A stretch of 50,060 nt of DNA, taken from positions 1 through 50,060 of the forward strand of contig JAAUSY010000007.1 in assembly GCA_012032475.1 (NCBI GenBank). Reading direction: 5' to 3'. The position numbers and the translations under genes are program-made. Below the pieces are notes generated by a model, which did no database searches, had not been told where the DNA came from, and worked only from the letters and a program-made list of their open reading frames with translations. Of the stretch, positions 1 to 9,022 are shown in pieces. Source of the stretch: Chloroflexaceae bacterium. GTDB taxonomy: Bacteria; Chloroflexota; Chloroflexia; Chloroflexales; Chloroflexaceae. Numbering within the stretch: position 1 is the stretch's first letter; every line of letters begins with the position of its first letter.

Positions 1-372
1 CCCCGCCCCGTCCGTCCCCGTGCTCCCGCGGTGCGTCATTCGCTGCGCCCGGCCCGGCTCGTGGTGAAAGAAAGCGGCCTTGCGCTGCCGCTGCCGGACG
101 CCGCCCAGGCGTTGGTTGGGCGCGCCGACCCGGTCAGCAACTTCTACCCCGACATTGACCTTTCCCCCTATGGGGCGCTTCAGGCCGGGGTCGGACGCCG
201 CCACGTGCGCATTCAGCTTCAGGGAGCCGAAATCTTTGTTGAAGACCTCGACAGCACCAACGGAACCTTTCTGAATGGGCAGCGGCTCCTTCCGCACACC
301 CCGTGCCCGCTCAAGCACGGCGACGAAATGCGCCTGGGAGCGATGGCGCTGGTGGTGCAACTGGAGGGATAG
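1..372 (+). CDS. FHA-domain protein, C-terminal part (5' end outside the window)
   Basis: The reading frame is open to the left edge of the window with no stop, so the gene probably begins upstream; a GTG at 31 is only an internal candidate. The visible part starts with a Pro/Arg-rich stretch and then a forkhead-associated domain: VGRAD near residue 40, GRRHVRI, and the diagnostic LDSTNGTFLNG, followed by LKHGDEMRLG. FHA domains bind phosphothreonine peptides and usually act with Ser/Thr kinases or as scaffolds. The Pro-rich lead into a C-terminal FHA domain is common in Chloroflexota and actinobacterial regulatory proteins. No partner kinase is visible. The domain call is firm; the role of the whole protein is unknown. 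Confidence 0.8.
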   Translation, partial: PRPVRPRAPAVRHSLRPARLVVKESGLALPLPDAAQALVGRADPVSNFYPDIDLSPYGALQAGVGRRHVRIQLQGAEIFVEDLDSTNGTFLNGQRLLPHTPCPLKHGDEMRLGAMALVVQLEG

Positions 373-376
373 AGAT

Positions 377-449
377 CGGTTCTCCACCGGTTCTCCATCG
401 GTTCTCCATACGATCCCGGTAACATCTATAGTAACATCTGTGTAACATC
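377..449. repeat. two adjacent short tandem repeats with about 11-bp period
   Basis: Three copies of an 11-mer (CGGTTCTCCAY) lie at 377-387, 388-398 and 399-409, directly after the FHA stop codon. Three copies of TAACATC follow at 420, 432 and 443, spaced 11-12 bp. Both periods are about one helical turn. The rest of the 360-base gap up to 733 holds a small GGGGG/CCCCC hairpin (494-506) and the promoter candidate at 559-567; I see no gene in it. Confidence 0.7.
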
Positions 450-558
450 CAGGGGGAAATATCGTTCAAAGACATGCCTTCTCTCTCTTCCCAGGGGGCG
501 ACCCCCATCGCTTCAGCCAGCATATCATCTCACCCACCGTATCCACCGAAGTCGTTTG

Positions 559-567
559 TGCTATAAT
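559..567 (+). promoter_or_regulatory. extended -10 promoter candidate for the secreted-protein genes
   Basis: TG-C-TATAAT is a perfect extended -10 element. No good -35 hexamer stands 16-18 bases upstream, which fits an extended -10 promoter. It lies about 165 bases before the start at 733. Confidence 0.5.
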
Positions 568-732
568 TTTCCAGACGGAGATACGATGGTAGTCAACGAA
601 CCAGCAGGGGGTTGGAACGGAAGCAAGGGTCGCGTCTGTCATCTCATCCCCCAGGGGCAGGCTCATCACCTTCGGGCAAGGGGCGTTGACCGGAGACGAT
701 ACCAGTAGTAGAAAGGAACAAAGGAACAGGCA

Positions 733-1614
733 ATGAAACATAAGGTTCGTTATCTTCTCTTCTTTTTCTCGGCTGTCCTGGCGGGAGCGCTGATTGCCGT
801 GGGTGTTCAGGCATTGAACAGCTCCAACCAGCCGCAGCCGGAAGTTGCGTTGGAAGACATCCTGCCGCCAACCATCATCAATCCAGATGACCCGGTGCCA
901 ACGGTGGCTTCGCTCCGGCTGACTATCCAGCCCGCTCCCGCGATGCCCACCCTGCCTCCAGGGTCGCCCGAACCAACGGCCGCGCCGCTTCCCGAAGCGC
1001 CCGAACCCGCGGCGCTGGCGGCGGACGAAACCGTGCGCTTTGCCAACGATTTCAGCACCGAGCCAGAAGACTGGACCTTCGGTCAGATTTCGAATATCGA
1101 GGTGGCCGCTCCGAAGTGGTTTGTCCTCAACGACGAACGCATCCAGGAGGTTCTGTTTGCCCCCGAAAATGCGGGCCGCATGAACGTCCTGAACGATACC
1201 ATGGCGATCCCCCCCACCCCCCTGGGTGATGCCGGTGCGGTCGAGGTGAGCGCCCGCAGCAGTGGAGCCTCCAAGCTCGGTCTGGTGGTCGGCTATGCGG
1301 ACGAGCAGAACTTCACGGCGATGATTTTTGGTACACCGGATGCAGGGGGCATCGGCTCCGATGGTCTGATGCTGGTGCAGATGGAGGACGGTTCTCCAAA
1401 GGTGCTGGCCTATGATCCGGAACTGGTACTGGAGCGCGGGCACTGGTATCTGCTGCGCCTGGAAGTCGAGGGGAACACTATCCAGGCCAGTGTTGATGGA
1501 GCACCGGCCCTCACCGCCACGCTCGCCAATTCCCTGGCCGGCCAGCAGGCCGGTCTGTATGCCAGCCACGACGGATTTGCCATCTTTGATAACTTGCGGT
1601 TTGTTGGAAAGTAG
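733..1614 (+). CDS. secreted or membrane-anchored protein with LamG-like (concanavalin-fold) domain
   Basis: 293 residues. A hydrophobic N-terminal segment (about residues 7-27, LLFFFSAVLAGALIAVGV) acts as signal peptide or anchor. A Pro/Ala/Glu-rich linker spans about residues 30-97. The C-terminal 190 residues have the alternating beta pattern of the LamG/DUF1080 concanavalin-like jelly roll, including VGYADEQNFTAMIF, GHWYLLRLEVEGNTIQASVD and GLYASHDGFAIFDNLRF, which is typical of carbohydrate-binding domains. The start at 733 has AAGGAAC upstream. The next gene begins 17 bases downstream, so the two are probably co-transcribed. The ligand cannot be told from sequence; sugar binding is inferred from the fold. 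Confidence 0.75.
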   Translation: MKHKVRYLLFFFSAVLAGALIAVGVQALNSSNQPQPEVALEDILPPTIINPDDPVPTVASLRLTIQPAPAMPTLPPGSPEPTAAPLPEAPEPAALAADETVRFANDFSTEPEDWTFGQISNIEVAAPKWFVLNDERIQEVLFAPENAGRMNVLNDTMAIPPTPLGDAGAVEVSARSSGASKLGLVVGYADEQNFTAMIFGTPDAGGIGSDGLMLVQMEDGSPKVLAYDPELVLERGHWYLLRLEVEGNTIQASVDGAPALTATLANSLAGQQAGLYASHDGFAIFDNLRFVGK

Positions 1615-1631
1615 GAAGGTAGGAGGAGAAC

Positions 1632-4094
1632 GTGTTCATGCGATTGTTACGCGCTTCGTTTTGGCAACTTGTACTCCTCTGGGGGGTGCTGGTGCTGGTA
1701 TCGGCAGCCGTGACCGGCAGCGTACTGGCTGCAAGCTGGACCGGACCGAACAAGGTGCCGGGCAGCGATGAGAGCTACTATGTGGATGTGGAAATTGACT
1801 CCTTCAACCGCGTCCATGTCGTCTGGATTGAAGCCTTCGATAAGGACCGGGTCTACTACATGCGCGGGACGTTGCAAGGCTCCTTTGTAACGTGGGATTC
1901 GTCCTCGCCCCAGGTTATCTACGGGAGTTCGCAGGTCCGCGACACCAGCGCCCGAGTGGTCGTTGGCAGCGATGGGACCGTCTATATCACCGTGCTCCCG
2001 ACGAGCAATGAGCTGTATCTCTACTACAACTCCCAGGGCGGTCAGACCGGCGCATGGGTTTCTGAGTTTACGGGCGTGCGAGGCTGCCGCTTCGACCCGG
2101 CGATAGCCGTGGACAAAAACGGCGGGGTGCATGTGATTTGTTCGACCGACGTAGATGGGTCATACGTCAAGTATGCCTATCGCCGGTCGGCCCAGAACTG
2201 GACCAACGAGGTGCCGGTGAGCCACTCGACCTACCTGTGCGTGGGGGGCAACCTGGTCGTAGACGACGACGGCAACGTCCATGTGGCGTTTGAAATCCAG
2301 GAATCCAGTGACGATAAACCATACGAACGATATTTCTACTACAGTCGGGGCACCTCCACCGGCTTTGGCGAGGTGAACATGTCGCGGGACTACTTCGGGA
2401 ACCGGAAGGGCGATAATACCGCCATTGCGATTGACCGGACCGTGTATCCCAACGTCATCTACGCCGGCTACATTCACGGGTCGCTTGATGACCGCCATTT
2501 CAGGTGGCAGCTGACCATCAACCCCGACCACCGGGCGCTCAACTGGACCTGGCCGACTGAGATTGAGGTGAGCAGCCACTACTGGAGCCGAACCTCCCTT
2601 GCGGCCTATGGCGGGAAGGTGCATATTATTTCTCGCCAGCGGCGTCAGAGTGATGGCGAGATTAAGGACGACCGGATCTACTACCACTTCTATCAGTCGG
2701 GGAACAACCCCGGCGCGACGGCCCAGGAGATTGGCAACAATGAGCGGTGTACGGACCCCAGGGGGGCAACCAACGGGGCAGCAACCGTGGCGGTCTGGAT
2801 CAAAGGGTATACGGACAACGTGTGGTACAACATTCTCCCTGGCGACGGCGTGGTCCCGACGCCGGAACCAACCACTCCCTCCGTCCCGACCGACACCCCC
2901 GTCCCGACTGATACCTCCGTTCCGCCAACGCCAACGCCAACGGAAACCTCCGTCCCACCCACCGATACTCCGACTCCCATCAACCCGGAGGGTTGGATAG
3001 AGGTGGACAATGGGGAAGAGGTAGTTGGGCAGGGCGAGAGTGTGAGCGTCAAGCTCCACCTGACGCGGGGACAGGCCGACCAGTATAAAATCTGGGATAA
3101 TTTTCAGGGGAGCGAGAATGACGCCTTTGTCAGTATGCCGCTGCTGGCCGACACGGGGACCCACACCGTGAACCGGGCCTTCACCAGGACCGACGCCGGC
3201 GAAACCTGCTACCAGAACCAGGTGTATGGATATTTGTACAACTCCAGCAATGGCGGACTTTCGGACCGGCTGGCTTCTGTCCCGTTCTGGGTTGACCCGG
3301 ACGTGGCGGCTGAAGTCGGGGTGGTTAACCCTGGCCCCGGCGACCCGCTCTATACCGGGACTCCGTTCTACAACCTCAGCGTTGAGGCCACCACTGCCAG
3401 CGGGTCTGACGGCGGCGAGTGCAGCGGTATCCAGAAGGTGTCGGTTGGGTATGAAGAGCCGACGCAGCAGGCCATGGTCGAGACCGAAGTGGACCTGAAC
3501 GCCACCAACCTGATGCCGATAGCGCCGGTGGCGGGGACCCACGAGATTACCGTGAAGGTCACGGACGGAGCCGGCCACACGAAGGAATATCCGCGGTCTA
3601 TCACCCTGGTGCTCGATGAAGCCCAGTTGACGGTCACCAACGAAGGGACAGTGAGCGTTGAGGATAGCGAAACCGGCCAGGTGATTCCCGACAACGGCAC
3701 AACGAACCACCAGCACGTGAATCTGAGGTTCTCCAACGTGCAGGGCAGTAACGAGCAACCATGGGGTATCTGCGGGGTCAATAGCACTTCGGACCTCGAT
3801 ATTACGACCTGGGCCGATGTCGTGGGCAACGAATACGCCTTCGTGTGCAAGGAGGCGACCGTTAGCCCGAACGGGAGCGGGTACAACCTCCTGGTTGAGG
3901 AGTGGGACCTCAAGGAGCGTCTCAATGGTGAGACCACCGCCGCATCCGGGGGCGATACGCCGGTGTATCTGTATACGTTCATTTCCGGCCTGGTCGGTTG
4001 GGATGACGGGGGTGAGCCGGGCCCGCAGGAGGCCCAGGTCATCCAGCTGATGCTCGACCAACCGACGGTCTATCTCCCTCTGGTGGTGCGGTAG
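1632..4094 (+). CDS. large secreted protein: propeller-like N-terminus, Thr/Pro linker, Ig-like C-terminus
   Basis: 820 residues. A signal peptide occupies about residues 1-35 (LVLLWGVLVLVSAAVTGSVL). About 370 residues of repeated short beta blades follow (VDVEIDSFNRVHVVWIE, IAVDKNGGVHVICS, LVVDDDGNVHVAFEI), which resemble the BNR/sialidase-type beta-propeller, but no sialidase active-site set can be assigned. A low-complexity linker rich in PTPTDT comes next, then two or so Ig-like regions. The protein ends in YLPLVVR, a C-terminal tail that recurs in secreted Chloroflexota proteins. The initiator is either GTG at 1632, five bases after AGGAGGAGAAC, or ATG at 1638. It is likely a surface or extracellular matrix protein made together with the preceding lectin-like protein. 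Confidence 0.75.
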   Translation: MFMRLLRASFWQLVLLWGVLVLVSAAVTGSVLAASWTGPNKVPGSDESYYVDVEIDSFNRVHVVWIEAFDKDRVYYMRGTLQGSFVTWDSSSPQVIYGSSQVRDTSARVVVGSDGTVYITVLPTSNELYLYYNSQGGQTGAWVSEFTGVRGCRFDPAIAVDKNGGVHVICSTDVDGSYVKYAYRRSAQNWTNEVPVSHSTYLCVGGNLVVDDDGNVHVAFEIQESSDDKPYERYFYYSRGTSTGFGEVNMSRDYFGNRKGDNTAIAIDRTVYPNVIYAGYIHGSLDDRHFRWQLTINPDHRALNWTWPTEIEVSSHYWSRTSLAAYGGKVHIISRQRRQSDGEIKDDRIYYHFYQSGNNPGATAQEIGNNERCTDPRGATNGAATVAVWIKGYTDNVWYNILPGDGVVPTPEPTTPSVPTDTPVPTDTSVPPTPTPTETSVPPTDTPTPINPEGWIEVDNGEEVVGQGESVSVKLHLTRGQADQYKIWDNFQGSENDAFVSMPLLADTGTHTVNRAFTRTDAGETCYQNQVYGYLYNSSNGGLSDRLASVPFWVDPDVAAEVGVVNPGPGDPLYTGTPFYNLSVEATTASGSDGGECSGIQKVSVGYEEPTQQAMVETEVDLNATNLMPIAPVAGTHEITVKVTDGAGHTKEYPRSITLVLDEAQLTVTNEGTVSVEDSETGQVIPDNGTTNHQHVNLRFSNVQGSNEQPWGICGVNSTSDLDITTWADVVGNEYAFVCKEATVSPNGSGYNLLVEEWDLKERLNGETTAASGGDTPVYLYTFISGLVGWDDGGEPGPQEAQVIQLMLDQPTVYLPLVVR

Positions 4095-4108
4095 CCCGAT
4101 AATCAATC

Positions 4109-4126
4109 ATAACCATAACCATAACC
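4109..4126. repeat. three tandem copies of ATAACC
   Basis: A 6-bp unit is repeated exactly three times in the 41-base gap between the secreted protein and the glycosyltransferase. It overlaps the ribosome-binding region of the downstream gene (AGGGAAT before ATG 4136). Confidence 0.8.
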
Positions 4127-4135
4127 ATAGGGAAT

Positions 4136-5453
4136 ATGCGTATTCTCCTGCTTTCGCCCTATGCGCCCTACCCTCCTCGCAGTGGTGGGGCGCTCCGTAT
4201 CTACCACCTCCTGAAGGGGCTTGCCAGCAACCACGAAGTCTGGCTGCTGACTTTTGCCCCTGCCCCCACGGAGGTTCCGCCGGAGGCTGCGGCCAGGGTG
4301 CTGGAGCCGCTCCGTTCGTGGTGCCACGTGGAGCTGGTGCCTGGGCTGCCGCCGCGCAGCCTTGCCCGGCGAGCCTGGAGCACGGTGGCCTCCCCACTGC
4401 CGGATATGGCGCTCCGCAACCGTTCGCCGGCCTATTGCCGCGCCCTGCACGAACTGCTTGCCACCCGGACGTTCGATGTGGTGCAGGCAGAAAGTATCGA
4501 GATGGCCGGCTATGCGCTGGAGGCCACGGTCGGCAGCCACCGCGGGGGGGCTTCTCCTGCGCTGGCCGCTGGTGCTCGCCCGCCGCTGCGGTTGCTGGAT
4601 GAATTCAACGCGGAGTATGTGCTCCAGCGGCGGGCGGCCCTGACCGACCTGTCAACGATTCTGCGGGTCAAGGCTCGCAACCTCAAGACCTTCACGGCGG
4701 CTCCCTATTCGCTGGTTCAGTGGTATAAGCTGGCAGTGTATGAGCGTCTGTTGCTCCGGCGAGTTGACCGCGTGGTGGCGGTTTCGGAGGAGGACCGCGC
4801 TGCGCTGCTGCGTCTCTGTCCCCAGGCGCACGTACACATCGTTCCGAATGGCGTGGATACGGAGTATTTTGCTCCTGGTGATGACGTTGGGTGGTCCTCC
4901 TCCGAGGGCCAGCCGGCGCCATCTGGCGACGGAGACATCGTTTTCACGGGCAGCCTGGATTTTCGGCCAAACATTGATGCCGTGACGTGGTTTGCCTACG
5001 AGGTGCTGCCGCTGGTCCGGCGGGTGTGGCCGGGGGGACGCCTGGTGGTGGTGGGGCGCAACCCTACCCCGGCGGTGCGACTGCTGCACAACGGGGTATC
5101 TATCGAGGTGGTTGGTGAGGTTGCCGACGTGCGCCCGTTCATGCCGGCCAGGGTCGTATGTCGTGCCTATGCGCATGGGCGGCGGGGTGCGGCTCAAACT
5201 GCTGGAAGCGCTGGCGATGCAGGCTCCCGTGGTCAGCACTACGATGGGGGCCGAAGGGGTGCGGGGGTTGCACGATGGTGAACACCTGCTGCTTGCCAAT
5301 GCGCCGGAGGCATTTGCCAGGGCGGTGCTGCGCGTGCTTGAAGATGCGTCCCTGGGGCAGCGCCTGGGGGAAGCCGGGCGCAAGCTGGTGCAGGAACACT
5401 ACGACTGGCGCGTTCTGGTTCCTCTGCTGGAGGCGGTGTACCGGATGGGTTGA
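4136..5453 (+). CDS. family-4 glycosyltransferase (GT-B fold), single-base frameshift
   Basis: The N-terminal frame starts MRILLLSPYAPYPPRSGG, the standard GT4 opening (nucleotide-binding GG loop), and includes VVAVSEEDR, HIVPNGVDTEYF and IVFTGSLDFRPN. After VRPFMPAR (about 5150) that frame becomes nonsense. The +1 frame carries the expected C-terminal half: VVPMRMGGGVRLKLLEALAM, the donor-binding E-x7-E region, ending at 5453. Dropping one G from the GGG at 5151-5153 joins the two halves into one protein of about 438 residues, normal for GT4. GT4 enzymes move a sugar from an NDP or lipid donor, here perhaps to a surface polysaccharide. A sequencing indel is more likely than a true pseudogene, given similar events elsewhere in the window. 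The acceptor is unknown. Confidence 0.85.
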
Positions 5454-5510
5454 CGGGTTGATGGGTGAACCACCTGATGGGTGAACGATGCTGCATAGAG
5501 GTCCAGATTG

Positions 5511-5519
5511 TGGTATGAT
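5511..5519 (+). promoter_or_regulatory. extended -10 promoter candidate for the glycoside hydrolase
   Basis: TG-G-TATGAT lies 99 bases before ATG 5618. No -35 match is evident. A direct repeat of TGATGGGTGAAC lies just upstream (about 5460-5486). Confidence 0.45.
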
Positions 5520-5617
5520 AGACCAATTGCAATTGCAAGCACAAGCGCAAAAGGACGTAGTGGAAGAATGACCCATCGGGGTCTTTTGAACACCGAGAAA
5601 GAGGCAGGTAGGTCAGT

Positions 5618-8067
5618 ATGAGTCGTTCACATCGTCTGGTTGTTTTCATGCTGCTGATTATGGCGTTGATGGTGAGTGTTTCCCTGGTTCCGGCGGTTCA
5701 GGTCCGGTCGTCGCCGGTGGCCGCGCCGGAGAATTCCGCGTTCGGAACGAATACGCACATTGGGACCCGCATTGGTGGCAAGCCAGAGGTGCTGGCAGAG
5801 GCCGCCAGCAAACTGGCGGATCTGGGTGTCGGGTGGGCCCGTGAGGATTTCCAGTTCTGGTGGATTGCCGACCACAACGGCAACAATGCAGCCAACGACC
5901 CCGCCAACTACTATTGGGATACGAACGATGTTGCTGTGGAGCAGCTCCGGAGCCGCAGTATTAACATCATCGGTATTCTGACGGGACCCTCGCCCACCTG
6001 GGCCACGCAGGCGACGAGCCTTCCGCGACAGCAAAATTTCTACCACCCCGATCCGCAGCTCTACGCTGCCTTTGTGCGGGCCGTGGTGTCGCGCTACAAG
6101 GACCGGGTGCATTACTGGGAAATCTGGAACGAGCCGGATAACGAGCTTTACTGGAGGCCCGAACCCAACATATCCCAATACACCGACCTGCTGAAGGTTG
6201 GGTATCAAGCGGTGAAGGAGACCGACCCGAATGCCAAGGTCCTGGTGGCGGGGATGGTTTCGCCCGAACCTGCGGCAGAATGGCTTGAAGCTATCGCTAA
6301 CCAGGGTGGGTGGAATTCCTTTGATATCATCTCGCTGCACCCCTACACCGACCCCTGGGGACCCGAAGAGGGCAATATCGTCACCGGAGGGCTGGAAAAG
6401 GTGCAAACCCTGGCGGAGAAGCTCGGCCCGAAGCCCATCTGGGTGACGGAGTTCGGGTGGTCTACCGGCCCCGGAGGGCGCGGGTATCCGGACACGAGGG
6501 AGAGGCAGTTTACCGAGGCCGAGCAGGCGAACTTCCTGGTGCGCGGCGCGGCGATGCTCTATGCCTCCGGCGCGGAGCGAGTGCTTACCTACAAGCTAAA
6601 GGACGAGACGACGTCCGAACTGTACGGTATGTTTCGATACAACGGGAGCAATGAGGATCTTCGCGCCCCCAAAGAATCCTTCACCTACTATCGCACGCTG
6701 AACGAACAACTGGCCGGGACCTCGCCCGGCGGGTTGCTCGACCTGGTGCAGCCCGAAACGAAGCATACCTTTGAGACCTTCGGGACGTGGATTTCCTACC
6801 CCCCCGGCAACGGGGCGTTCAACCAGACCAGCGCTCAGCGCCACAGCGGGAATAGCGCCGGGGAAATCCAGTATCACTTCACGGCGACGGACAATAACTA
6901 TATCTCGTTTGAGGACCAGGCCAAGCTGGATTTAGGCTCGCCCAACCGCGTGGGTATCTGGGTGAAGGGCGATGGGAGCAAGAACACGCTGAAGGTGCAG
7001 ATTCTCGACGCCGAGAGCGAGAAGTTTCAGTTTCGCCTGGGCTTCATCCCATCGGGCGAATGGACCCGCATCGAAGCGCCAGTGAAGCCCGATAACCCCG
7101 AAGAGGATATGGACAAGGGCAGCGGGAATGGGCGCATTGACTACCCGATCCGGCTCTATGCCCTGGTGCTGGATGATGACCCGGACGGGACGCCCGGCCA
7201 GGGAGTGGTCTATGTGGACGACCTCTACACCGTCAGCGGGGCCGATGCCTATGGAGCACGCTTCCGCAAGGGGGGCAGCGAAGTGGTGGACGTGCTGTGG
7301 TCGCCCGGTGGCCCGGCCTCTATCTCCGTCAACACCGGGTCGTCCCGGGCCACGGTGGTGGAGAGTTGGGGGGCTGAGCGGGAGGTTCAGGCCAGCGGCG
7401 GGAAGCTGACACTGGCGATAGGGCCGAACCCGATTTACCTTATCCACACGCCCGGAAGCGCCCCACCCCCCCCCGACCCGACCCCTGCCCCGACCTCCAC
7501 GACGGAACCACCCGCTTCCTGCACGCCGATAGACCCGCCGGCGGGCCGCAGGATTGTTTCGAGACGACCGGCCATTGTATTGCCGGGTCCATCCGCTCCT
7601 ACTGGCGCAACAACGGGGGGTTGGCGGTGTTCGGCTACCCGATTACTGATTTGTGCCAGCAGACGGTTGAAGGCTGGACCGGGCCGGTGCAGTGGTTCGA
7701 GCGCGACCGCCTGGAAGACCATGGGAGCCAGGGGGTGATGGCCGGACGGTTGGGGGCGCGGGTGCTGGAACTGGATGGCCGACCGTGGGAAACCTTCCCG
7801 AAGGTGACGAGCGCGGCCGCCGGGTGTCAGTATTTCGAGCCGACCGGCCACAGCCTGTGCGAGCCGTTCTTGAGCTACTGGCGCACCAACGGTGGCCTGG
7901 AGCGCTTTGGCTACCCGATTACCGAGCCGACGGATGAGACGATTGAGAACTGGTCTGGGACGGTGCAATATTTTGAGCGCCGCCGCATGGAACACCACCC
8001 GGAGAACCAGCCGCCCTATCACATTCTCCTGGGGCTGCTTGGCAACCGGGTGTGGCACGGGGAATAA
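5618..8067 (+). CDS. secreted glycoside hydrolase (clan GH-A, GH39/GH5-like) with two FGYPIT repeats, frameshifted
   Basis: The signal peptide is at residues 1-31. The TIM-barrel catalytic domain (about 40-370) carries the clan GH-A signatures: acid/base Glu172 in YWEIWNEPD and nucleophile Glu278 in IWVTEFGWST. A beta-rich region with VGIWVKGDGS and VVYVDDLYTV, like a carbohydrate-binding module, follows at about 385-550, then a Pro/Thr linker. The C-terminus holds two Chloroflexota-type repeats (NNGGLAVFGYPITD ... VQWFER and NGGLERFGYPITEP ... VQYFERRRMEHHPE). The first part of repeat 1 sits in another frame. Restoring one missing C near 7548 (CCGCAGG to CCGCCAGG) gives a continuous protein of about 816 residues. 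It probably trims extracellular polysaccharide; the substrate is unknown. AGGCAGGTAGG precedes the start. Confidence 0.82.
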
Positions 8068-8140
8068 GGAAGGATCCGTGCCGAGTGAGGCAGAGCGGGT
8101 GACGGGCCGCGGCCCGGCGGCCGCACCGCTGAGCGAACAC

Positions 8141-8183
8141 GGGGCCGGGAGGGGAGCCGGAGACGGCGCTTCCTCCCGGCCCC
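8141..8183 (+). terminator. GC-rich hairpin terminator after the glycoside hydrolase
   Basis: A perfect 12-bp stem (GGGGCCGGGAGG at 8141-8152 with CCTCCCGGCCCC at 8172-8183) is followed by TTCCGTTTG. The T tract is imperfect, so termination is likely but not certain. The 361-base gap 8068-8428 otherwise holds the promoter at 8207 and no convincing gene. Confidence 0.65.
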
Positions 8184-8206
8184 TTCCGTTTGCCGCTTGA
8201 GTGCGC

Positions 8207-8212
8207 TATAAT
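8207..8212 (+). promoter_or_regulatory. -10 TATAAT candidate upstream of the PAS gene
   Basis: A perfect TATAAT follows GTGCGC, just downstream of the terminator hairpin at 8141-8183. It would give a leader of about 210 bases to the PAS gene at 8429. Confidence 0.45.
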
Positions 8213-8428
8213 ACCGGCTACAGCAGAGAAGAACCAGACATACCTTTCCCCCCTCCATTCCAGCAGTGCTGAAGCAGCTCAGGGTTGAGTTTTCGAGAAC
8301 CTGTGTGAAGAAGGCATCCTGGGGGAGTGTTTTGTGGTTCTTTATCTACGATAGTTTGTAGTATTCTCGCGGAGGCTGCTGGAATGGCTCCGTGGCTGCC
8401 GGATGAAAGGGAAGAAGGAGACCAGGCA

Positions 8429-8917
8429 ATGTCCGATGAACCTACCGATGTTCTCGTGATGGTCGCTGCTTTCGATGCGCATGATACGGTCGTTTTCTGG
8501 AACGAAGCGTGCGAACGGATGACGGGCTACTGCGCCAGCGACATAGTGGGAAACCCCGGTTCGCTAGACCTGCTCGGTTCGGAATCGGCCTATCGCGGCG
8601 TGGCAAAGCTGACCGGTTGGCGAAACCCGGTCCCCAACGGCCCGGCCCTCCTCCCGATTCACTTTCAGGTTCATTGTTGGGACCTCACGATAACCACGCG
8701 GGACGGTACCCCCAGAGCGCTGGTCTGGGTTGAGACCGGGCCGGCCAGTTACCGCGCCGGTCCGGGGGGATACCTCGACTCGGGCCCCGGTTCTGAATGG
8801 TTCTGGTGGCTCGTCACTCGTCACTTGTCGCTCATCACTTGCCCCCCAGGACCGGTTGTGGGGGGCGTATCGTGGGGAATGGGTATGGAAGTTCCCGGAT
8901 ACCAGGGGCCATGCTGA
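8429..8917 (+). CDS. small single-PAS-domain protein
   Basis: About 162 residues, starting MSDEPTDVLVMV after GAAGGAGA; upstream in-frame starts lack a ribosome-binding site. The body has the PAS signature: VVFWNEACERMTGYCASDIV, a central stretch, then ITTRDGTPRALVWVE. There is no output domain, so it may be a stand-alone sensor or partner of the downstream signalling genes. The last 45 or so residues look unlike the PAS fold. They run through a heptamer repeat (8811-8838) and could reflect read-through into intergenic DNA or a hidden frameshift. It precedes uppS by about 100 bases. The ligand is unknown. Confidence 0.6.
   Translation: MSDEPTDVLVMVAAFDAHDTVVFWNEACERMTGYCASDIVGNPGSLDLLGSESAYRGVAKLTGWRNPVPNGPALLPIHFQVHCWDLTITTRDGTPRALVWVETGPASYRAGPGGYLDSGPGSEWFWWLVTRHLSLITCPPGPVVGGVSWGMGMEVPGYQGPC
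8811..8838 (-). repeat. degenerate 7-bp tandem repeat, four units (GYGRYGA family)
   Basis: Read on the minus strand the units are GTGATGA, GCGACAA, GTGACGA, GTGACGA. The same family occurs at 16402, 16852, 17770 and 37143, each at a gene boundary. Confidence 0.7.
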
Positions 8918-9022
8918 TACCAGGTTTTGGACTCGTGACTTCGCATCCGACGTTCACGTCAGGACACTCTGGGATGGCCGCAACCAGCCGTGGAAAGGGA
9001 GATGGGAAGGGGAAAAAGAACC

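Noticed and set aside
472..523. Minus-strand peptide LAEAMGVAPWEEREG resembling LAEAAGMAPWLPDEREEG before the PAS gene
   Set aside because: The likeness is short, one copy lies upstream of the chosen PAS start, and neither has a ribosome-binding site; probably chance or a decayed repeat.
2160..4106. Long open frame on the minus strand opposite the secreted protein
   Set aside because: It is a shadow of the plus-strand gene: composition biased, no motif, and the plus frame has signal peptide, linker and repeats.
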